From contig JAXLQL010000005.1 in the NCBI GenBank assembly GCA_046331625.1, forward strand, positions 248,001 to 312,000: DNA of 64,000 bases. Direction: 5' to 3'. Numbering within the stretch: the first letter of the stretch is position 1; each line of letters begins with the position of its first letter. The position numbers and the translations under genes are program-made. Under the pieces are notes generated by a model. It did not search any database, had not been told where the DNA came from, and was given only the letters and a program-made list of their open reading frames with translations. This document shows positions 17,220 through 27,194 of this stretch, in pieces. Source of the DNA: JAXLQL01 sp046331625. GTDB lineage: Bacteria; Acidobacteriota; Terriglobia; Bryobacterales; Bryobacteraceae.

Positions 17220-17245
17220 GGTCTTGGAGACTCGAGTCCTCGAGC

Positions 17246-17252
17246 TATGATA
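17246..17252. promoter_or_regulatory. Candidate bidirectional -10 between purC and the divergent operon
   Basis: TATGATA reads as TATGAT rightwards and TATCAT leftwards, offset by one base. For the rightward promoter a weak -35 TTGGAG lies at 17224-17229 with 16-base spacing. Both transcripts would have leaders of about 20-25 bases. Confidence 0.4.
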
Positions 17253-17274
17253 CCGTCACTGAAGAGAGCCCCGC

Positions 17275-17526
17275 ATGGATTGGAACGAAGCCGCCGAAGA
17301 CCTTCTGCATCAAATTCTCATGACAACTCCCCTGCCAGTGCGTGAGCAGATCTCCGCCCAGGTCCGGGGCATCGCGGAATCGCTAGCCGAGTCCGATGGA
17401 AAGTCCCGCGTCGGCACGAACACCGTAACGCAAGCCTGGATTCAAAGTACGCCCGAAGCCCTGCGCGGAGAGCTGCCGCGCCAAATGGAACGATTGGGGA
17501 TCGATCCCGAGGAGTTCGGACTATGA
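17275..17526 (+). CDS. Small PCP_red-like protein
   Basis: An 83-residue protein that resembles the helical PCP_red domain (C-terminal part of the BchB subunit of dark protochlorophyllide reductase): WNEAAEDLLHQI at the start, PLPVREQISAQVRGIAESLAE in the middle, VTQAW towards the end. The domain also occurs alone in non-photosynthetic bacteria, with unknown function. No cofactor-binding cysteines are present. GAAGAGAG precedes the ATG. Its stop overlaps the next start (ATGA), so it is cotranscribed with the Gfo/Idh/MocA gene. The assignment rests on pattern only. Confidence 0.5.
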   Translation: MDWNEAAEDLLHQILMTTPLPVREQISAQVRGIAESLAESDGKSRVGTNTVTQAWIQSTPEALRGELPRQMERLGIDPEEFGL

Positions 17527-18818
17527 CTCGACGCAGTCTGCTCAAAGCCGCCGTAGCGGCGCCTGCCATTCGCTTGGGCGCAGCCAGCCCTAACGAGAAG
17601 ATCGTTATCGCCTGCATTGGAGTCCGCGGACGCGCCGGACATCTCATGCAAGGCTTCGCCATGATGCCCGACGCCGAGATCGCCGCCCTCTGCGACGTCG
17701 ACTCGCGCCAATTCCCAGACGCCATTAAGAAGGTGGAGGCTCGCGGCAAACGAACCCCCAAGACCTTCGGTGATTTTCGCCGCGTGCTCGACGACAAGTC
17801 GATCGACGCCGTCGTCGTGGGCACGCCCGATCACTGGCATGCCATCCCCTCGATTCTCGCCTGCCAGGCAGGCAAACACGTCTATGTCGAGAAGCCGTGC
17901 AGCCACAATGTGAAGGAAGGCCAGGCGATGCTCGCCGCCGCCCGTAAGTACGATCGCGTGATGCAGGTCGGCATCCAGTCGCGCAGCGGACGCCACTTCG
18001 CCGAAGCCATCGAGTTCATTCGCACGGGCGCACTCGGCAAAGTCGTTTTCGCCAAAGCTTGGGAGACCTCGAAGCAAAAAGCGATCCCAGTGCGGCCCGA
18101 TGAGCCCGCGCCCGCCGGCGTCGACTACGACATGTGGCTCGGCCCCGCGCCCAAGCGTCCGTTCAACTCCGCGCGCTTCCACAGCAATTGGCGCTGGTTC
18201 TTCGACTATGGCACCGGTGATCTCGGCAACGATGGGGTCCACCGCACCGACTACGCCGTTCGCGGACTCGAAGCCGCCTGGCAAGCGATGGGCAAGCAGC
18301 TTCCGCAGTGGCCCTCCGCCGTGGCTGCATCGGGCGGCAAGATCTTCTTCGACGACGCACAAGAATGGCCGGACACGCTCATCGTCACTTACGACTATCC
18401 CGGCGCCACGCTCATGTACGAGATGCGGGTGTGGACTCCGAATCAGATGGATGACGAAGAGGAAGGCGCGGCGATCTTCGGCGAGAACGGCTGCGTCATC
18501 ATCGGCAACACGCGGTGGCGCGCCATCGGACCCGACCGCAAGCCGCTCCACGCGGGGGGCGGATCCACCAACGACGACGACGCCGATCCGGCGCACAAGC
18601 GCAACTTCTTCCAGTGCATTCGCGACCACAAGCGCCCCGCCTGCGACATCGAAATCGGCCACCGGGTCTCGTCGCTTTGCCATATCGGAAACATCGCCTG
18701 GCGCGTGGATCGCAAGCTCCACTTCGACGCGGCATCGCAAACCTTTCGCGGCGACGCCGAAGCTAACCGCATGCTCGGCCGCAACTACCGCGCGCCTTGG
18801 ACGCTGCCGGCAGTATGA
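17523..18818 (+). CDS. Gfo/Idh/MocA-family oxidoreductase, secreted type
   Basis: A 431-residue NAD(P)-dependent sugar oxidoreductase homologue. It begins with a Tat-like leader (MTRRSLLKAAVAAPAIRLG), so it is probably exported folded. The nucleotide-binding stretch IVIACIGVRGRAGHLMQGF follows (GVRGRAG instead of a strict GxGxxG), then VVVGTPDHWHA near residue 100 and the signature EKPCSHNVKEGQAM near 124. The substrate domain includes YDMWLGPAPKRPFN and WRWFFDYGTGDLGNDGVHRTD, common in the large Acidobacteria/Planctomycetes branch. Substrate unknown; likely a sugar derivative. It overlaps its neighbours by four bases on both sides. Confidence 0.85.
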   Translation: MTRRSLLKAAVAAPAIRLGAASPNEKIVIACIGVRGRAGHLMQGFAMMPDAEIAALCDVDSRQFPDAIKKVEARGKRTPKTFGDFRRVLDDKSIDAVVVGTPDHWHAIPSILACQAGKHVYVEKPCSHNVKEGQAMLAAARKYDRVMQVGIQSRSGRHFAEAIEFIRTGALGKVVFAKAWETSKQKAIPVRPDEPAPAGVDYDMWLGPAPKRPFNSARFHSNWRWFFDYGTGDLGNDGVHRTDYAVRGLEAAWQAMGKQLPQWPSAVAASGGKIFFDDAQEWPDTLIVTYDYPGATLMYEMRVWTPNQMDDEEEGAAIFGENGCVIIGNTRWRAIGPDRKPLHAGGGSTNDDDADPAHKRNFFQCIRDHKRPACDIEIGHRVSSLCHIGNIAWRVDRKLHFDAASQTFRGDAEANRMLGRNYRAPWTLPAV

Positions 18819-19507
18819 GAATCGTTTGGGCGGCAGTGGCAGCGGTTGCCCTGCAAGCCGAAACCCTCGACTATCTCGCCGAATGGCGCTTCATGGACGC
18901 CGGACGCGTGCAGCTCACGCTCACCGAGGGCGGCGCGAGCCTGCGCTTGGAAACGATTGGGCTCGTTCTCAAGATCTATCGCGTCAGCGACTATTACACG
19001 GTTCAGTACGCGCCGGGTCAGTGCCTGGTCTCTTCCAACATGCGAGCCGAAGAAGGCGCGAAGAAGCGCGAAACCACGGTATCGTTCCGCCGCCAAACCG
19101 GGAAAGCGCACTATCATGAGGTCGACCTGCTCACCGGCAAGGTGGTTCGAGACGGCGAACTCGACGTACCAGCGTGCGTACATGACGCGTTGGGAGCACT
19201 GGCCATCGTCCGCGCCACCGGCCCCGCCACGGCCACGTTGCCCGTCACCAATGGCAGACGCGCCGGAAAAGTCCGCATCGAGCGCCAAGGCAAGGAAACC
19301 ATTCGCACCCCGGCGGGCGTCTTCTCTACAGTGCGTTATGAGGCCAACCTGTTCGGCGGCGTCGTCTACGAACGCCAAGCTCGAACGTTCTTTTGGCTCA
19401 CTGACGACGACAAGCGGACCCCAGTTCAAATCCAACTCCGGCTCGGCATGGCGTTCGGGAACGTGACCCTGAAGCTGGTCAACCACACGCCGGGCGGAGC
19501 GGCCTAG
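18815..19507 (+). CDS. DUF3108-type secreted protein (second copy)
   Basis: A 230-residue exported protein (signal MRIVWAAVAAVALQAE) with the same overall pattern as the protein at 1183-1848: an N-terminal beta-strand with YLAEWRFMDAGRVQLTL, a central cysteine-containing segment VPACVHDALGALAIVRA, and a C-terminal FFWLTDDDKRTPVQIQLRL, as in DUF3108 proteins. Function unknown. ATG 18815 overlaps the previous stop in ATGA; an earlier in-frame ATG at 18797 would run into that gene. Part of the 17275-21709 operon. Confidence 0.65.
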   Translation: MRIVWAAVAAVALQAETLDYLAEWRFMDAGRVQLTLTEGGASLRLETIGLVLKIYRVSDYYTVQYAPGQCLVSSNMRAEEGAKKRETTVSFRRQTGKAHYHEVDLLTGKVVRDGELDVPACVHDALGALAIVRATGPATATLPVTNGRRAGKVRIERQGKETIRTPAGVFSTVRYEANLFGGVVYERQARTFFWLTDDDKRTPVQIQLRLGMAFGNVTLKLVNHTPGGAA

Positions 19508-19522
19508 TCAGATCCCAAGGAG

Positions 19523-20617
19523 ATGTCATCGTTGAGATTTTTCGCAATCGTCCTCGCACTCGCAGCAGCCGCTCTGGGGCAAGAACGCCCGCTGCTGCCG
19601 AATAATCAACTCCTCTCGCACTATGACCGAGCCGTGCAGTTGATGGAGTCCACTGGGACCGCCGTACCCGGCCTCGCCCGCGCCGGCGCTCCCGTCATCG
19701 AGAACGCCCGCCAGTCGCTCGTCGGCCTGCGCTCCGCCAGCAATCCGCAGGACGCCGCCCTCAACTTCGACTTCATCACCAACGTTCGCGCCTACCTCGA
19801 GCTCGCCGATGCCCTGCCCAAACCCCACCCGTTCCCACAGGAAGGCCGCCGCCAGTTCGCCGAGCTCCGCGATTCCCTCGAACGCTCGCAAGCCCATTTC
19901 CGCGCCCTACTCGAACTGAAGGATGCGCAGCTCCGCGCACCCGATCGCGACAACCTCAAACGCTATTCCGAGCAGAATTCCGTGCTCCAGCCCCCGCAGG
20001 CTCCGGGCACTCGTGTCGTCTTCCTCGGCGACTCCATCACTGACGGCTGGCGGCTCAACGAATACTTCCCGGGCAAGGACTACGTCAATCGCGGCATCAG
20101 CGGACAAATCACCGGGCAGATGCTGGGCCGCATGCTGGCCGACGTGGTCCGCGCCAAGCCCATTGCGATGGTGGTGCTCGCCGGAACGAATGACATCGCG
20201 CGGGGCGTCACGCCGGAAGCGATCGAAGACAATCTCGCCATGATCGCCGACATCGCCGAAGCGCATAAGATCAAGCCCGTCTTCGCGTCGATCCTGCCCA
20301 TCCACGACTACAACAAAGACCAGAACCCCGCTTGGGAAATGAGCAAACGCCGCCCCATGGCCACCATCAAGGCGGTGAACCAGTGGCTCCAAGCGTTCTG
20401 CCAGAAACGCAACTTCATCTACCTCGACTACTTCGCCGCCATGGTCGACGAGCAGGGCTTCCTCAAGAAGGACCTCGCTCAAGACGGCCTCCACCCCAAC
20501 GCCGCCGGATACAGCATCATGGCGCCCTTGGCCCAGGCCGCCATCGAGAAATCTTTCCCCGCCGGTGCCCCGCCTGCGCCGGAACGCAAACGGCGCTTCC
20601 TGTTCGGAGGAAAATAG
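19523..20617 (+). CDS. SGNH/GDSL-family hydrolase
   Basis: A 364-residue exported esterase-like protein. After a signal peptide (LRFFAIVLALAAAALG) and ~130 residues of helical N-terminal extension comes an SGNH hydrolase domain: block I FLGDSITDGW near 170 (nucleophile Ser in GDSI), block II GISGQ near 193, block III AGTNDIA near 220 (Asn) and block V DGLHPNAAGY near 324 (Asp and His). These are all four catalytic blocks. Members act on acyl or acetyl esters of lipids or polysaccharides; the substrate here is not known. It ends 4 bases before the next gene. Confidence 0.85.
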   Translation: MSSLRFFAIVLALAAAALGQERPLLPNNQLLSHYDRAVQLMESTGTAVPGLARAGAPVIENARQSLVGLRSASNPQDAALNFDFITNVRAYLELADALPKPHPFPQEGRRQFAELRDSLERSQAHFRALLELKDAQLRAPDRDNLKRYSEQNSVLQPPQAPGTRVVFLGDSITDGWRLNEYFPGKDYVNRGISGQITGQMLGRMLADVVRAKPIAMVVLAGTNDIARGVTPEAIEDNLAMIADIAEAHKIKPVFASILPIHDYNKDQNPAWEMSKRRPMATIKAVNQWLQAFCQKRNFIYLDYFAAMVDEQGFLKKDLAQDGLHPNAAGYSIMAPLAQAAIEKSFPAGAPPAPERKRRFLFGGK

Positions 20618-20621
20618 AAGT

Positions 20622-21709
20622 ATGTGGTCCCGTGTCGCCGCCGTCGCCCTGCTGGCCGTGCTTGTTCTCGAGGCGCAGGCCAAATTGAGCGTCCAGCAAC
20701 TGCTCCAATTCGTCCAGTCTTCGCTCCAGCTCCATCATGAGGACAAGCGCTTGGCGGCGTACTTGAAGAAAATCACCCTGCGCGAGAAACTCGATGACCG
20801 GATCATCGAGGAGCTACAAGGCCAAGGCATCGGGCCACGCACGCTCGAAGCGCTGCAGGCCCTGCGCGACTCTTCGAAGGACCTCGCCGTGCCCCCAAAG
20901 GCCGCTCCCAAACCTCCGCCGCCCCCACCCATTCCGCCGCCGAGCATGGAGGATCAGAACAAAGTACTCGACGAGGTCCGCGAGTACGCGATGAACTATT
21001 CCAAGCGCCTTCCTGACTTCATCTGCACCCAGGTCACGCGCCGCTTCATCGATCCCAGCGGACTCGAATTCTGGCAGAAGCAAGACGTCATCACCGCCAA
21101 GCTCACCTACTTCGAGCAAAAAGAGGACTACAAGATCATCCTCGTCAACAGCCAGCCCATCACCAAGGACCTCAAGATGACCGACGTCGGCGGCAGTTCG
21201 TCCACCGGCGAATTCGGATCGATGCTCCGCGAGATCTTCGATCCCAAGACCGAGACGCGATTCCAGTGGTCGCGCTGGGCTACGCTGCGCGGCCGGCGCC
21301 AGTACGTCTTTGCGTATTGGGTCCGCAAGGACAAGACGGAGATGGGCATCAGCTATGCGAGCGGTCCGGGCGATTCTCAGCACGCGCGCACGGCGTACGA
21401 GGGCTTCGTCTACATCGACACGGGCAACAATACGGTGACTCGCATCCGGCGGGTGTTGACCGAGATTCCGCCCACGTTCCCGATCCAGCGGGCCACGCGC
21501 AGGCTCGACTACGACATGACGGACATCTCAGGCAGCAAGTTCGTCCTGCCTCTCAAGTACACGATGCGTATGCGCGATGGCAAAGGACTGATGAAGAACG
21601 AAGCCGGAGTTTCCGCATGTATCGCAAGTTCGGTACCGAGTCGACGATCACGTTCGATACGCCGGATCCGCTGACGGAGGAGAAGACGCAGGAACAGCCT
21701 CCCAAGTAG
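20622..21709 (+). pseudogene. Acidobacterial secreted protein of unknown function, frameshifted near the end
   Basis: A protein of about 360 residues with a signal peptide (MWSRVAAVALLAVLVLEAQA), a helical N-terminal part, a proline-rich hinge (PPPPPPIPPP) near residue 107 and a beta-rich C-terminal domain starting LPDFICTQVTRRF. I do not recognise a named family. The frame closes at 21674 with a low-quality tail, whereas a normal-looking end (FRMYRKFGTESTITFDTPDPLTEEKTQEQPPK in two pieces) is found in another frame, ending at 21709. The shift lies at about 21602-21612, where GCCGAGTTC is expected and GCCGGAGTTTC is seen, as if two bases had been added. Only the C-terminus is affected, so some function may remain. 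Confidence 0.55.
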
Positions 21710-21866
21710 AGAACTGGCTGGTGGAGGCCATGTAGAGCGGGCTTGAGCCTGCGCGGGACTCTCCAGAGACTCGGACGCCAGCACTGCAATCCGTTACCGA
21801 GCTGCGCGCGTCAGCAAGCGGTGCAGCATTCGAACTTTTTCCGCGCTCCCTCACTGTCGCGTCCAG

Positions 21867-22493
21867 CTACCGATACCGAATCCCCACCAATGCCCGCACT
21901 TGGTTCACCGCGGTCTCGGATAAGGATCCCCGGCTCCCGGCCAGCGGAATCCCCCCGTTCCACCTTAAGTATTGAATTCGCGGAACGATTCGCAGGGCAC
22001 CGGCCCGGAACTCGAGCCCGCCGCCGAATACCAGTCCGTGCGCCACGTCCGGGTTCCACGCAGTATCGGAGTTTCTCATCACGATGCCACTCGGACCCAC
22101 GAACACACCTTCGACGTGCTCTCGACCTCGCATCCACCGCACGGCGTAGCCTGCAAACACGAGCGGCCTTCCGCGCCCAGACTTCCCCAAACGCCGCTCC
22201 ACGAGCAGGGAATCTCCCAGACCTTCGCCCTGGCCTGACGCGGTGAACAGGCCCAGGAGGTCGCTGCCTGCCGTCCGATAGCCGAAACGCTGGTAGAGCA
22301 GCCCAGCCGTCAGGAAAACCCGCGCGCCATCTGCGGCCTCCAGCATCGGACCACCGGTCCACCGCTTCGATTCCGGCGCGGCGGCACCGGTGACATCAGC
22401 AGTCGCTCACTCCTGCGTCGGGCCCAATCGAGATCCTCTGCGCCAGAGCAGGCGCAGCCACTTCTTCACAAGACTCAGAACTTTCGTGATCAT
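21867..22493 (-). pseudogene. Outer-membrane-barrel-like protein, copy A, frameshifted
   Basis: Begins ATG 22493 (GGAGGTGG upstream) with MITKVLSLVKKWLRLL, then the frame breaks twice near 22440-22400. The pieces LAQRISIGPDAGV and ATADVTGAAAPESKRW in neighbouring frames restore the expected order. From 22346 the frame is open to the stop: VFLTAGLLYQRFGYRTAG ... AVNQVRALVGIRYR, with alternating beta-strands and a terminal aromatic/Arg typical of small outer-membrane barrels. It is a paralogue of copy B directly upstream. Not recognised as a named family. Confidence 0.55.
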
Positions 22494-22509
22494 GACCACC
22501 TCCATGCGG

Positions 22510-23149
22510 CTACCGGAACCGAATCCCCACCATCGCCCGCACCTCATTCTGCACGGCGTTCACGTCGAAACCCGTGGCTTCCTTGGAGATCGATTACGTC
22601 GCGGTTCCATCGCATGTCGCACCTGGGGAAGGATCCGTATCCGCCGCCATTCATATTCGAGTCCTCCACCGGTAGCCAAGCCGTGGCTCGCGCCGGAAGC
22701 CACTTCGCGTCGAAGGCGCTGGTTAACTCCGCTCGCCCAATCACCGGATTCAGGCTGAACCCTTCATGTGTTCCGCCCGAGGATCCAGCGAGGCGAGTAA
22801 TCGGCGATTACGAATGGTAAGCCCGTTGGCCATTATGGCGAAGCGCCGCTCCACGAGCAGCGGCGGCAGCTCCCAGACATTGGCTCGCGTCGAAGACGCA
22901 AGCTTCGAAGAATATCCGCCGTCACCGGTTCGATAGCCGAAGCGGTGATAGAGCAATCCGGTAGCAAACACCGCGAACCGCGCCCAGCTCGACGCTCAGG
23001 GACGGCCCGGCGACATACCAGCGCGACTCCGAATCCGCGCTACCCGAAACATCGGCGGTGGTGCGCGCACCTACCTCTCCACCGAGCCAAACCCGCTGCG
23101 CCATGCACAGCGCGGAAGCCGCTACCGTAAACAGGACCTTGCGAAACAT
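22510..23149 (-). pseudogene. Outer-membrane-barrel-like protein, copy B, frameshifted
   Basis: Starts MFRKVLFTVAASALCMAQ (signal peptide), then RVWLGGEVGARTTADVSGSADSESRWYVAGPSLSVELGAVRG. The frame shifts near 22970, continues as VFATGLLYHRFGYRTGDGGYS, shifts again near 22750, and ends AVQNEVRAMVGIRFR at 22510. The order of motifs is the same as in copy A (signal, TADV, GLLYxRFGYRT, NxVRAxVGIRxR), so the two are tandem paralogues. At least three indels are needed. Confidence 0.55.
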
Positions 23150-23183
23150 TCGCCCTCCCATCGACATGGAAGGACGCGGACGA

Positions 23184-24991
23184 CTAGAAAATCAGACTCA
23201 ACCCGCCCCGGATCGCCTTCGGCGTCTGGATCAGCACCAGCTTGTGGCCGCCCGGCGTCGCGATCGGAAGGGCGCACCCACCGCCCCAATACGTTCCGTA
23301 CCTCGGCGGTCGCTTCGAGCCGCCCCGGAACAATGCCGCCAATCCGTGGGATCGGCTGACGCAGGCCAGAAATTCAGCCCCGGCTCGATAGTGGTTCGTT
23401 GCGTCAGCGACTGGATACACGCGGACTTAGCACCGAATAGTCCGTCACCTGATAGCTCGCCGTAGCGCGTGCCGGTGGTAGAGGCCGTGCCAAGCAACCT
23501 TCGCCGTCACCGAATGGCGCCCGGTGCGCGCCAACAACGATCGGACCTCCGGCGCTTCGAGCGCCTCGATCTCGGTCGCCTTCGTAGCCAGAGCGCCATT
23601 GTATCCGTAGGTCACCGAGGCGTTTACGTGATCGCCCAACTGCTGCGAAACTGCGGTAAGTATAGCCCATGCGCTCATACCGGCCGCGTTGAAGACCGAG
23701 GTCCGCGTGGCCAAGTCCGGAAGCAAATCACCCGTCGAGACACCGCCGCTGGTCACTGCATTGAGCGCCGTGTTGCTCACGCCCTCACGGTATGCGCTCG
23801 CGCTGAATGTCCTCGATCCGATCGCCCGGCGGTAGCCCAGCTCGAGGTTCTGCGAGCGCTGGATTTCCGCTCTTCCGCCGCGTAGCGGCACGCGCGGGAA
23901 CAGTGACAGCGTATTGAGGTTGTGCTGCAGTTCGGCGTTGTTCAGGGAAATGTCTCCGGGATCGAGCAAGTGCGTCGTAAGCGCGCCGTAGCTGTAGCCG
24001 AATTCGAGCGCGCCTTCTTTCACGCTGCCCACCGTGACGCGGGCAAACGGACTCACGTAGTTCAAGCGGCTGAGGAACGACACAGACTCGATCGATGAGC
24101 CGTACTCGACCGAAAGCCCATCCACCAGATCGCGCCGGTCCATGTAGGTCAGCGACATGGTCTGGAATGCTGGCAGGTCGCCGTTCATCGATGTCAGGGC
24201 GTTGCTTTGCCGATCCGGTTGGGCAGCATCATCTGCCGCATCGTCACGTGAACCGAGGGACTGCTGCCGTCGCTGGTCCGGCTGAAGCTGGTGCTGAAGC
24301 CAGCCGTCGGAGTTCCGGTGTTGGACGCGTATCCGAAATTGCCGCTCACCGAGACGTTGGCGAATCCATAGACTGAGGTCGCCAACGCGAACGCGGTGCC
24401 GAGATCGGCCTGCGTTCCGAAATTGCCCAAGCCCTCGCTCTCGCCCGAGGAAATGCGGAACAGGCCGCGGGTGCCGGAGAACAGCGTAGCAACTGCCGCA
24501 AAGCCGGATCGGTGATGTCGATTCGCTTGTCGACGACTCACGAGGATGGGCCGCGTGGAGCCAGCGCTGCGCAGCGCAGGCGGTCATCGCTCATGAGCGC
24601 GGCTTGGCAGGCGACGTATACACCAGCTCGATCGAGCTGAGCATGCTGTTCAAGTTGATCGCCAGGAACGACCGCATTCCCGGCTGAATCGCGATGTTGC
24701 GTTTGAGCGCGGGAACGAAGCTGGCGAGGCGAACCCGCACGGAGTAGTTGTCGGGAGCCAACTGGTCAAACTGGAAAGCGCCGCGGTCATTGGTCAGCAG
24801 CCGCGCCATCCGGTCATAACGGTTGAACAGGAACACCGTGGCGCCCATTTGGGGAACAATGCGGCAGCGCGTCCATGACGCGACCGGCGAGGGTTCCGGT
24901 GAGTTTCGCGGGATCCACGAGCGCCGAGAGGCGTAGAGAGAGCGAAGGCGATCCCAACCGCCGCTGCCAGCCACTTCTCCAAAGTCGCCAT
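23184..24991 (-). pseudogene. Carboxypeptidase-regulatory-like/outer-membrane protein, multiply frameshifted
   Basis: A gene of about 600 codons. It starts with a signal peptide (MATLEKWLAAAVGIAFALS), then a carboxypeptidase-regulatory-like domain (VPQMGATVFLFNRYDRMARLL, GAFQFDQLAPDNYSVRV). A short MSDD motif and RPIL segment precede a long beta-barrel part (GLFRISSGESEGLG, LSVEYGSSIESVSFLSRL, NLELGYRRAIGSRTFSASAY) that ends KAIRGGLSLIF. These pieces lie in all three reverse frames, requiring at least five indels, at about 24920, 24870, 24590-24550, 24190 and 23450. The type is common in acidobacteria, where such proteins are large outer-membrane receptors. It follows the GWxTD gene by 75 bases. 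Confidence 0.6.
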
Positions 24992-25066
24992 GCGCCCTCG
25001 ATTGCTAACCGTTCCGAACCTGCCTTTCGGGCCTCAGTTTCGGGTTGCCCCGAATCGCGAGCCCGC

Positions 25067-26740
25067 CTAGTTCACCTTGAACGTCGCCGTCGGGGTCAAC
25101 GTCGCGTTGTTCGCCCGATCGGTAACCTTCATCTTCAACGTATATTCGCCGGGTTCCAAATTCGCAAGCGGGAGGATCTTCTCCACCGTGTACTGCTGGG
25201 CCGAAGCTCCATCGATCTTCGCTACTTCCTCGGAAAACTCGAAAATCTTCTGGTTCGAGCCGTTCTTGACTACCTCGTACTCTACCACGGCATTCGGCTT
25301 CTGTGTTTTGTCATCGGGCGTGAAGTTGTAAAACTGCACGTAGATCCCCATTTTCTCATTCCGCTTGAACGCTTCGCCCACGCGGGGGCGAACCTTCGAA
25401 GCTCCGATCACGAACTGCCCCGTTCCGATGCTCTTGGTGGGGACCTTCTCGATTTGATCGGCCAGCACCAGGCTGCTCATCGCCAGTTTCTCTTCTTCGT
25501 ACCGGGGAACGGTCAGCGCCATCTCGTAGTTGGTCATGTTGCTTCCCACTACGTCTTTCACCATCAGGTTCAGCCGGTAGGTGCCCGGGGGCAGCGGAAT
25601 CGACTTTTGATAGAGCGACGCTCCGTTGATGGCTTCCTGCAGCAGCGCGCTGGGAACCTCCACGGTCACCACGTCTTCGAACACGTTCACCACGCGGCGC
25701 GACATCGAAGTGATGCGCCCGTAGATGTTCACGATCGCCTTCGAGACGCCTTCTTTCTCTTGGAACTGCAGATCCTTCTTCTCCATCAGCGCCGTGACGC
25801 TCGTCAGGATGGTCGAGTTCGTCATCTTCATATAATCGGCGCGGACCTTCAACGGCAGCGTGTTGTAGCGGATCGTCGAACTCACCGCGGCTTCCAGATC
25901 TTTGAACTTCACAGACGGCGCCTTCTGCAACCGCGCAAACTGCTGCAACCGTTCGAACTGGTTCATGCGCATTGGCAGCGGCTGATTGCCCGTTCCCAAT
26001 CGCGTACCGTCCGTGCGACTGAAGCGGTCCGTCTTCGAAGACAAGCCCATCTGCTCGTAAAGCGTCAGGCCGGCGTTCGGAACCATCATCAAAGCGTCTT
26101 TCTCGGACGGGTCCATCGTCATCCGATACTCGCCCGTCATCGTCGGGTCGACAAATTCGATAATGATGTCGTTGCCGATACCCTCGATCCAGCGATAGCG
26201 CCACTTCTCGAACGGGAACGTCGAGGTGGTGCCGCCGCCTTCTTCGATCGGCCGCTCATAGGTGCCACCGGAAGGATGCGACTCCACTTCGTCGGCCGGC
26301 CCGAACGCGATGTAGATGCGGCCGCGATCGGTCTTCCATCCGGGAATGCCGCTGGCGAACCGCTCGTTCGCATAAGCAATGCGGCGATAGTGCTCTTCCT
26401 TGAATTCGTTTTCCTGCGTGTCCGGCGTCGGATCGCGGCGCAGCCAGAACTGCTCGATGAACTGCTCGCGCTCTTCGTCGGTCTGCAGGCGCTTGAAGGC
26501 GGTCCGCTCTTCATCGGTGATGATGTAGGTGACGTCTTCGTTCAGCCACTTGCGGAACGGCGTCTCGAGCTCCTTGCGGAGCTTTTCGTCGCGCTTGCGC
26601 TTCTCTTTGTCAGTGAGAGGCTTCGCAACGGTTTCACGGGGACCGCTCGCTGCTGCCGCTTTTTTGTCGGCAGCCGTGAGAGGCGCGAAAGCCAGTAGAC
26701 CGATGCCTACGTGGAGAGCCAGAAAGGTTCTTGGATTCAT
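25067..26740 (-). CDS. GWxTD-domain secreted protein
   Basis: A 557-residue exported protein. ATG 26740 gives a signal peptide (NPRTFLALHVGIGLLAFAPLTAAD) and is preceded by GGAG at 6 bases, so it is preferred over a longer frame to 26779. The GWxTD domain is plain: EEREQFIEQFWLRRDPTPDTQENEFKEEHY in segments, then GIPGWKTDRGRIYIAFGPADEVESHP near residue 140. The C-terminal half is beta-rich and ends with a YTLKMKVTDRANNATLTPTATFKV Ig-like segment. GWxTD domains occur in Acidobacteria and Bacteroidetes secreted proteins of unknown function. Three broken envelope genes follow on the same strand and may once have formed an operon with it. Confidence 0.85.
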   Translation of the reverse strand: MNPRTFLALHVGIGLLAFAPLTAADKKAAAASGPRETVAKPLTDKEKRKRDEKLRKELETPFRKWLNEDVTYIITDEERTAFKRLQTDEEREQFIEQFWLRRDPTPDTQENEFKEEHYRRIAYANERFASGIPGWKTDRGRIYIAFGPADEVESHPSGGTYERPIEEGGGTTSTFPFEKWRYRWIEGIGNDIIIEFVDPTMTGEYRMTMDPSEKDALMMVPNAGLTLYEQMGLSSKTDRFSRTDGTRLGTGNQPLPMRMNQFERLQQFARLQKAPSVKFKDLEAAVSSTIRYNTLPLKVRADYMKMTNSTILTSVTALMEKKDLQFQEKEGVSKAIVNIYGRITSMSRRVVNVFEDVVTVEVPSALLQEAINGASLYQKSIPLPPGTYRLNLMVKDVVGSNMTNYEMALTVPRYEEEKLAMSSLVLADQIEKVPTKSIGTGQFVIGASKVRPRVGEAFKRNEKMGIYVQFYNFTPDDKTQKPNAVVEYEVVKNGSNQKIFEFSEEVAKIDGASAQQYTVEKILPLANLEPGEYTLKMKVTDRANNATLTPTATFKVN

Positions 26741-27080
26741 ACACGCTCCGCTAAGACGATACACTCCAAGCTTCCTCAATTGTAGGAAGGTCCTGGTTCC
26801 AGGTCAAGCGCCCCAACCGTTCTGGTATCGAGAATTGACAACCCCAGATCCGGTAGCCTACCCGAGCGCCACCTCAGCTCTTGCCGGTTTGGACGCCGCG
26901 CCTCGCCATTTCGGTTTCGAAAAAAAGAGCCGGGCTGCACCGAAACGAACCGCCCGCGGAATCCACTTCCTAATAGAACAATCTGGTTTTTCGGAGGGAA
27001 GGCTGCCCTGGGCGCGTCTATGTGCTTGATCGGAGGTGGAACCGTCCGCGAAAGGCACCAGGGAGGCTATGGCATTACAC

Positions 27081-27164
27081 TTGCAAAGAGGAGGGTGGCT
27101 AGGTGTATCATAGCGCTAGCGAATTTTCACGAAGGGGTTGTTGCCCGGGGCTCGACAGCCCGGG
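27081..27164 (+). promoter_or_regulatory. Candidate promoter and leader hairpin of the kinase operon
   Basis: TTGCAA at 27081-27086 and TATCAT at 27106-27111 are separated by 19 bases, a plausible sigma-70-type promoter. In the resulting leader CCCGGGGCT/AGCCCGGG (27144-27164) forms a stable hairpin with one bulged G, about 30 bases before the kinase start. The rest of the 26741-27194 interval shows no gene. Confidence 0.35.
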
Positions 27165-27194
27165 TCCTTCGAAGAGCGGTGAGGGCTTAGGCGC

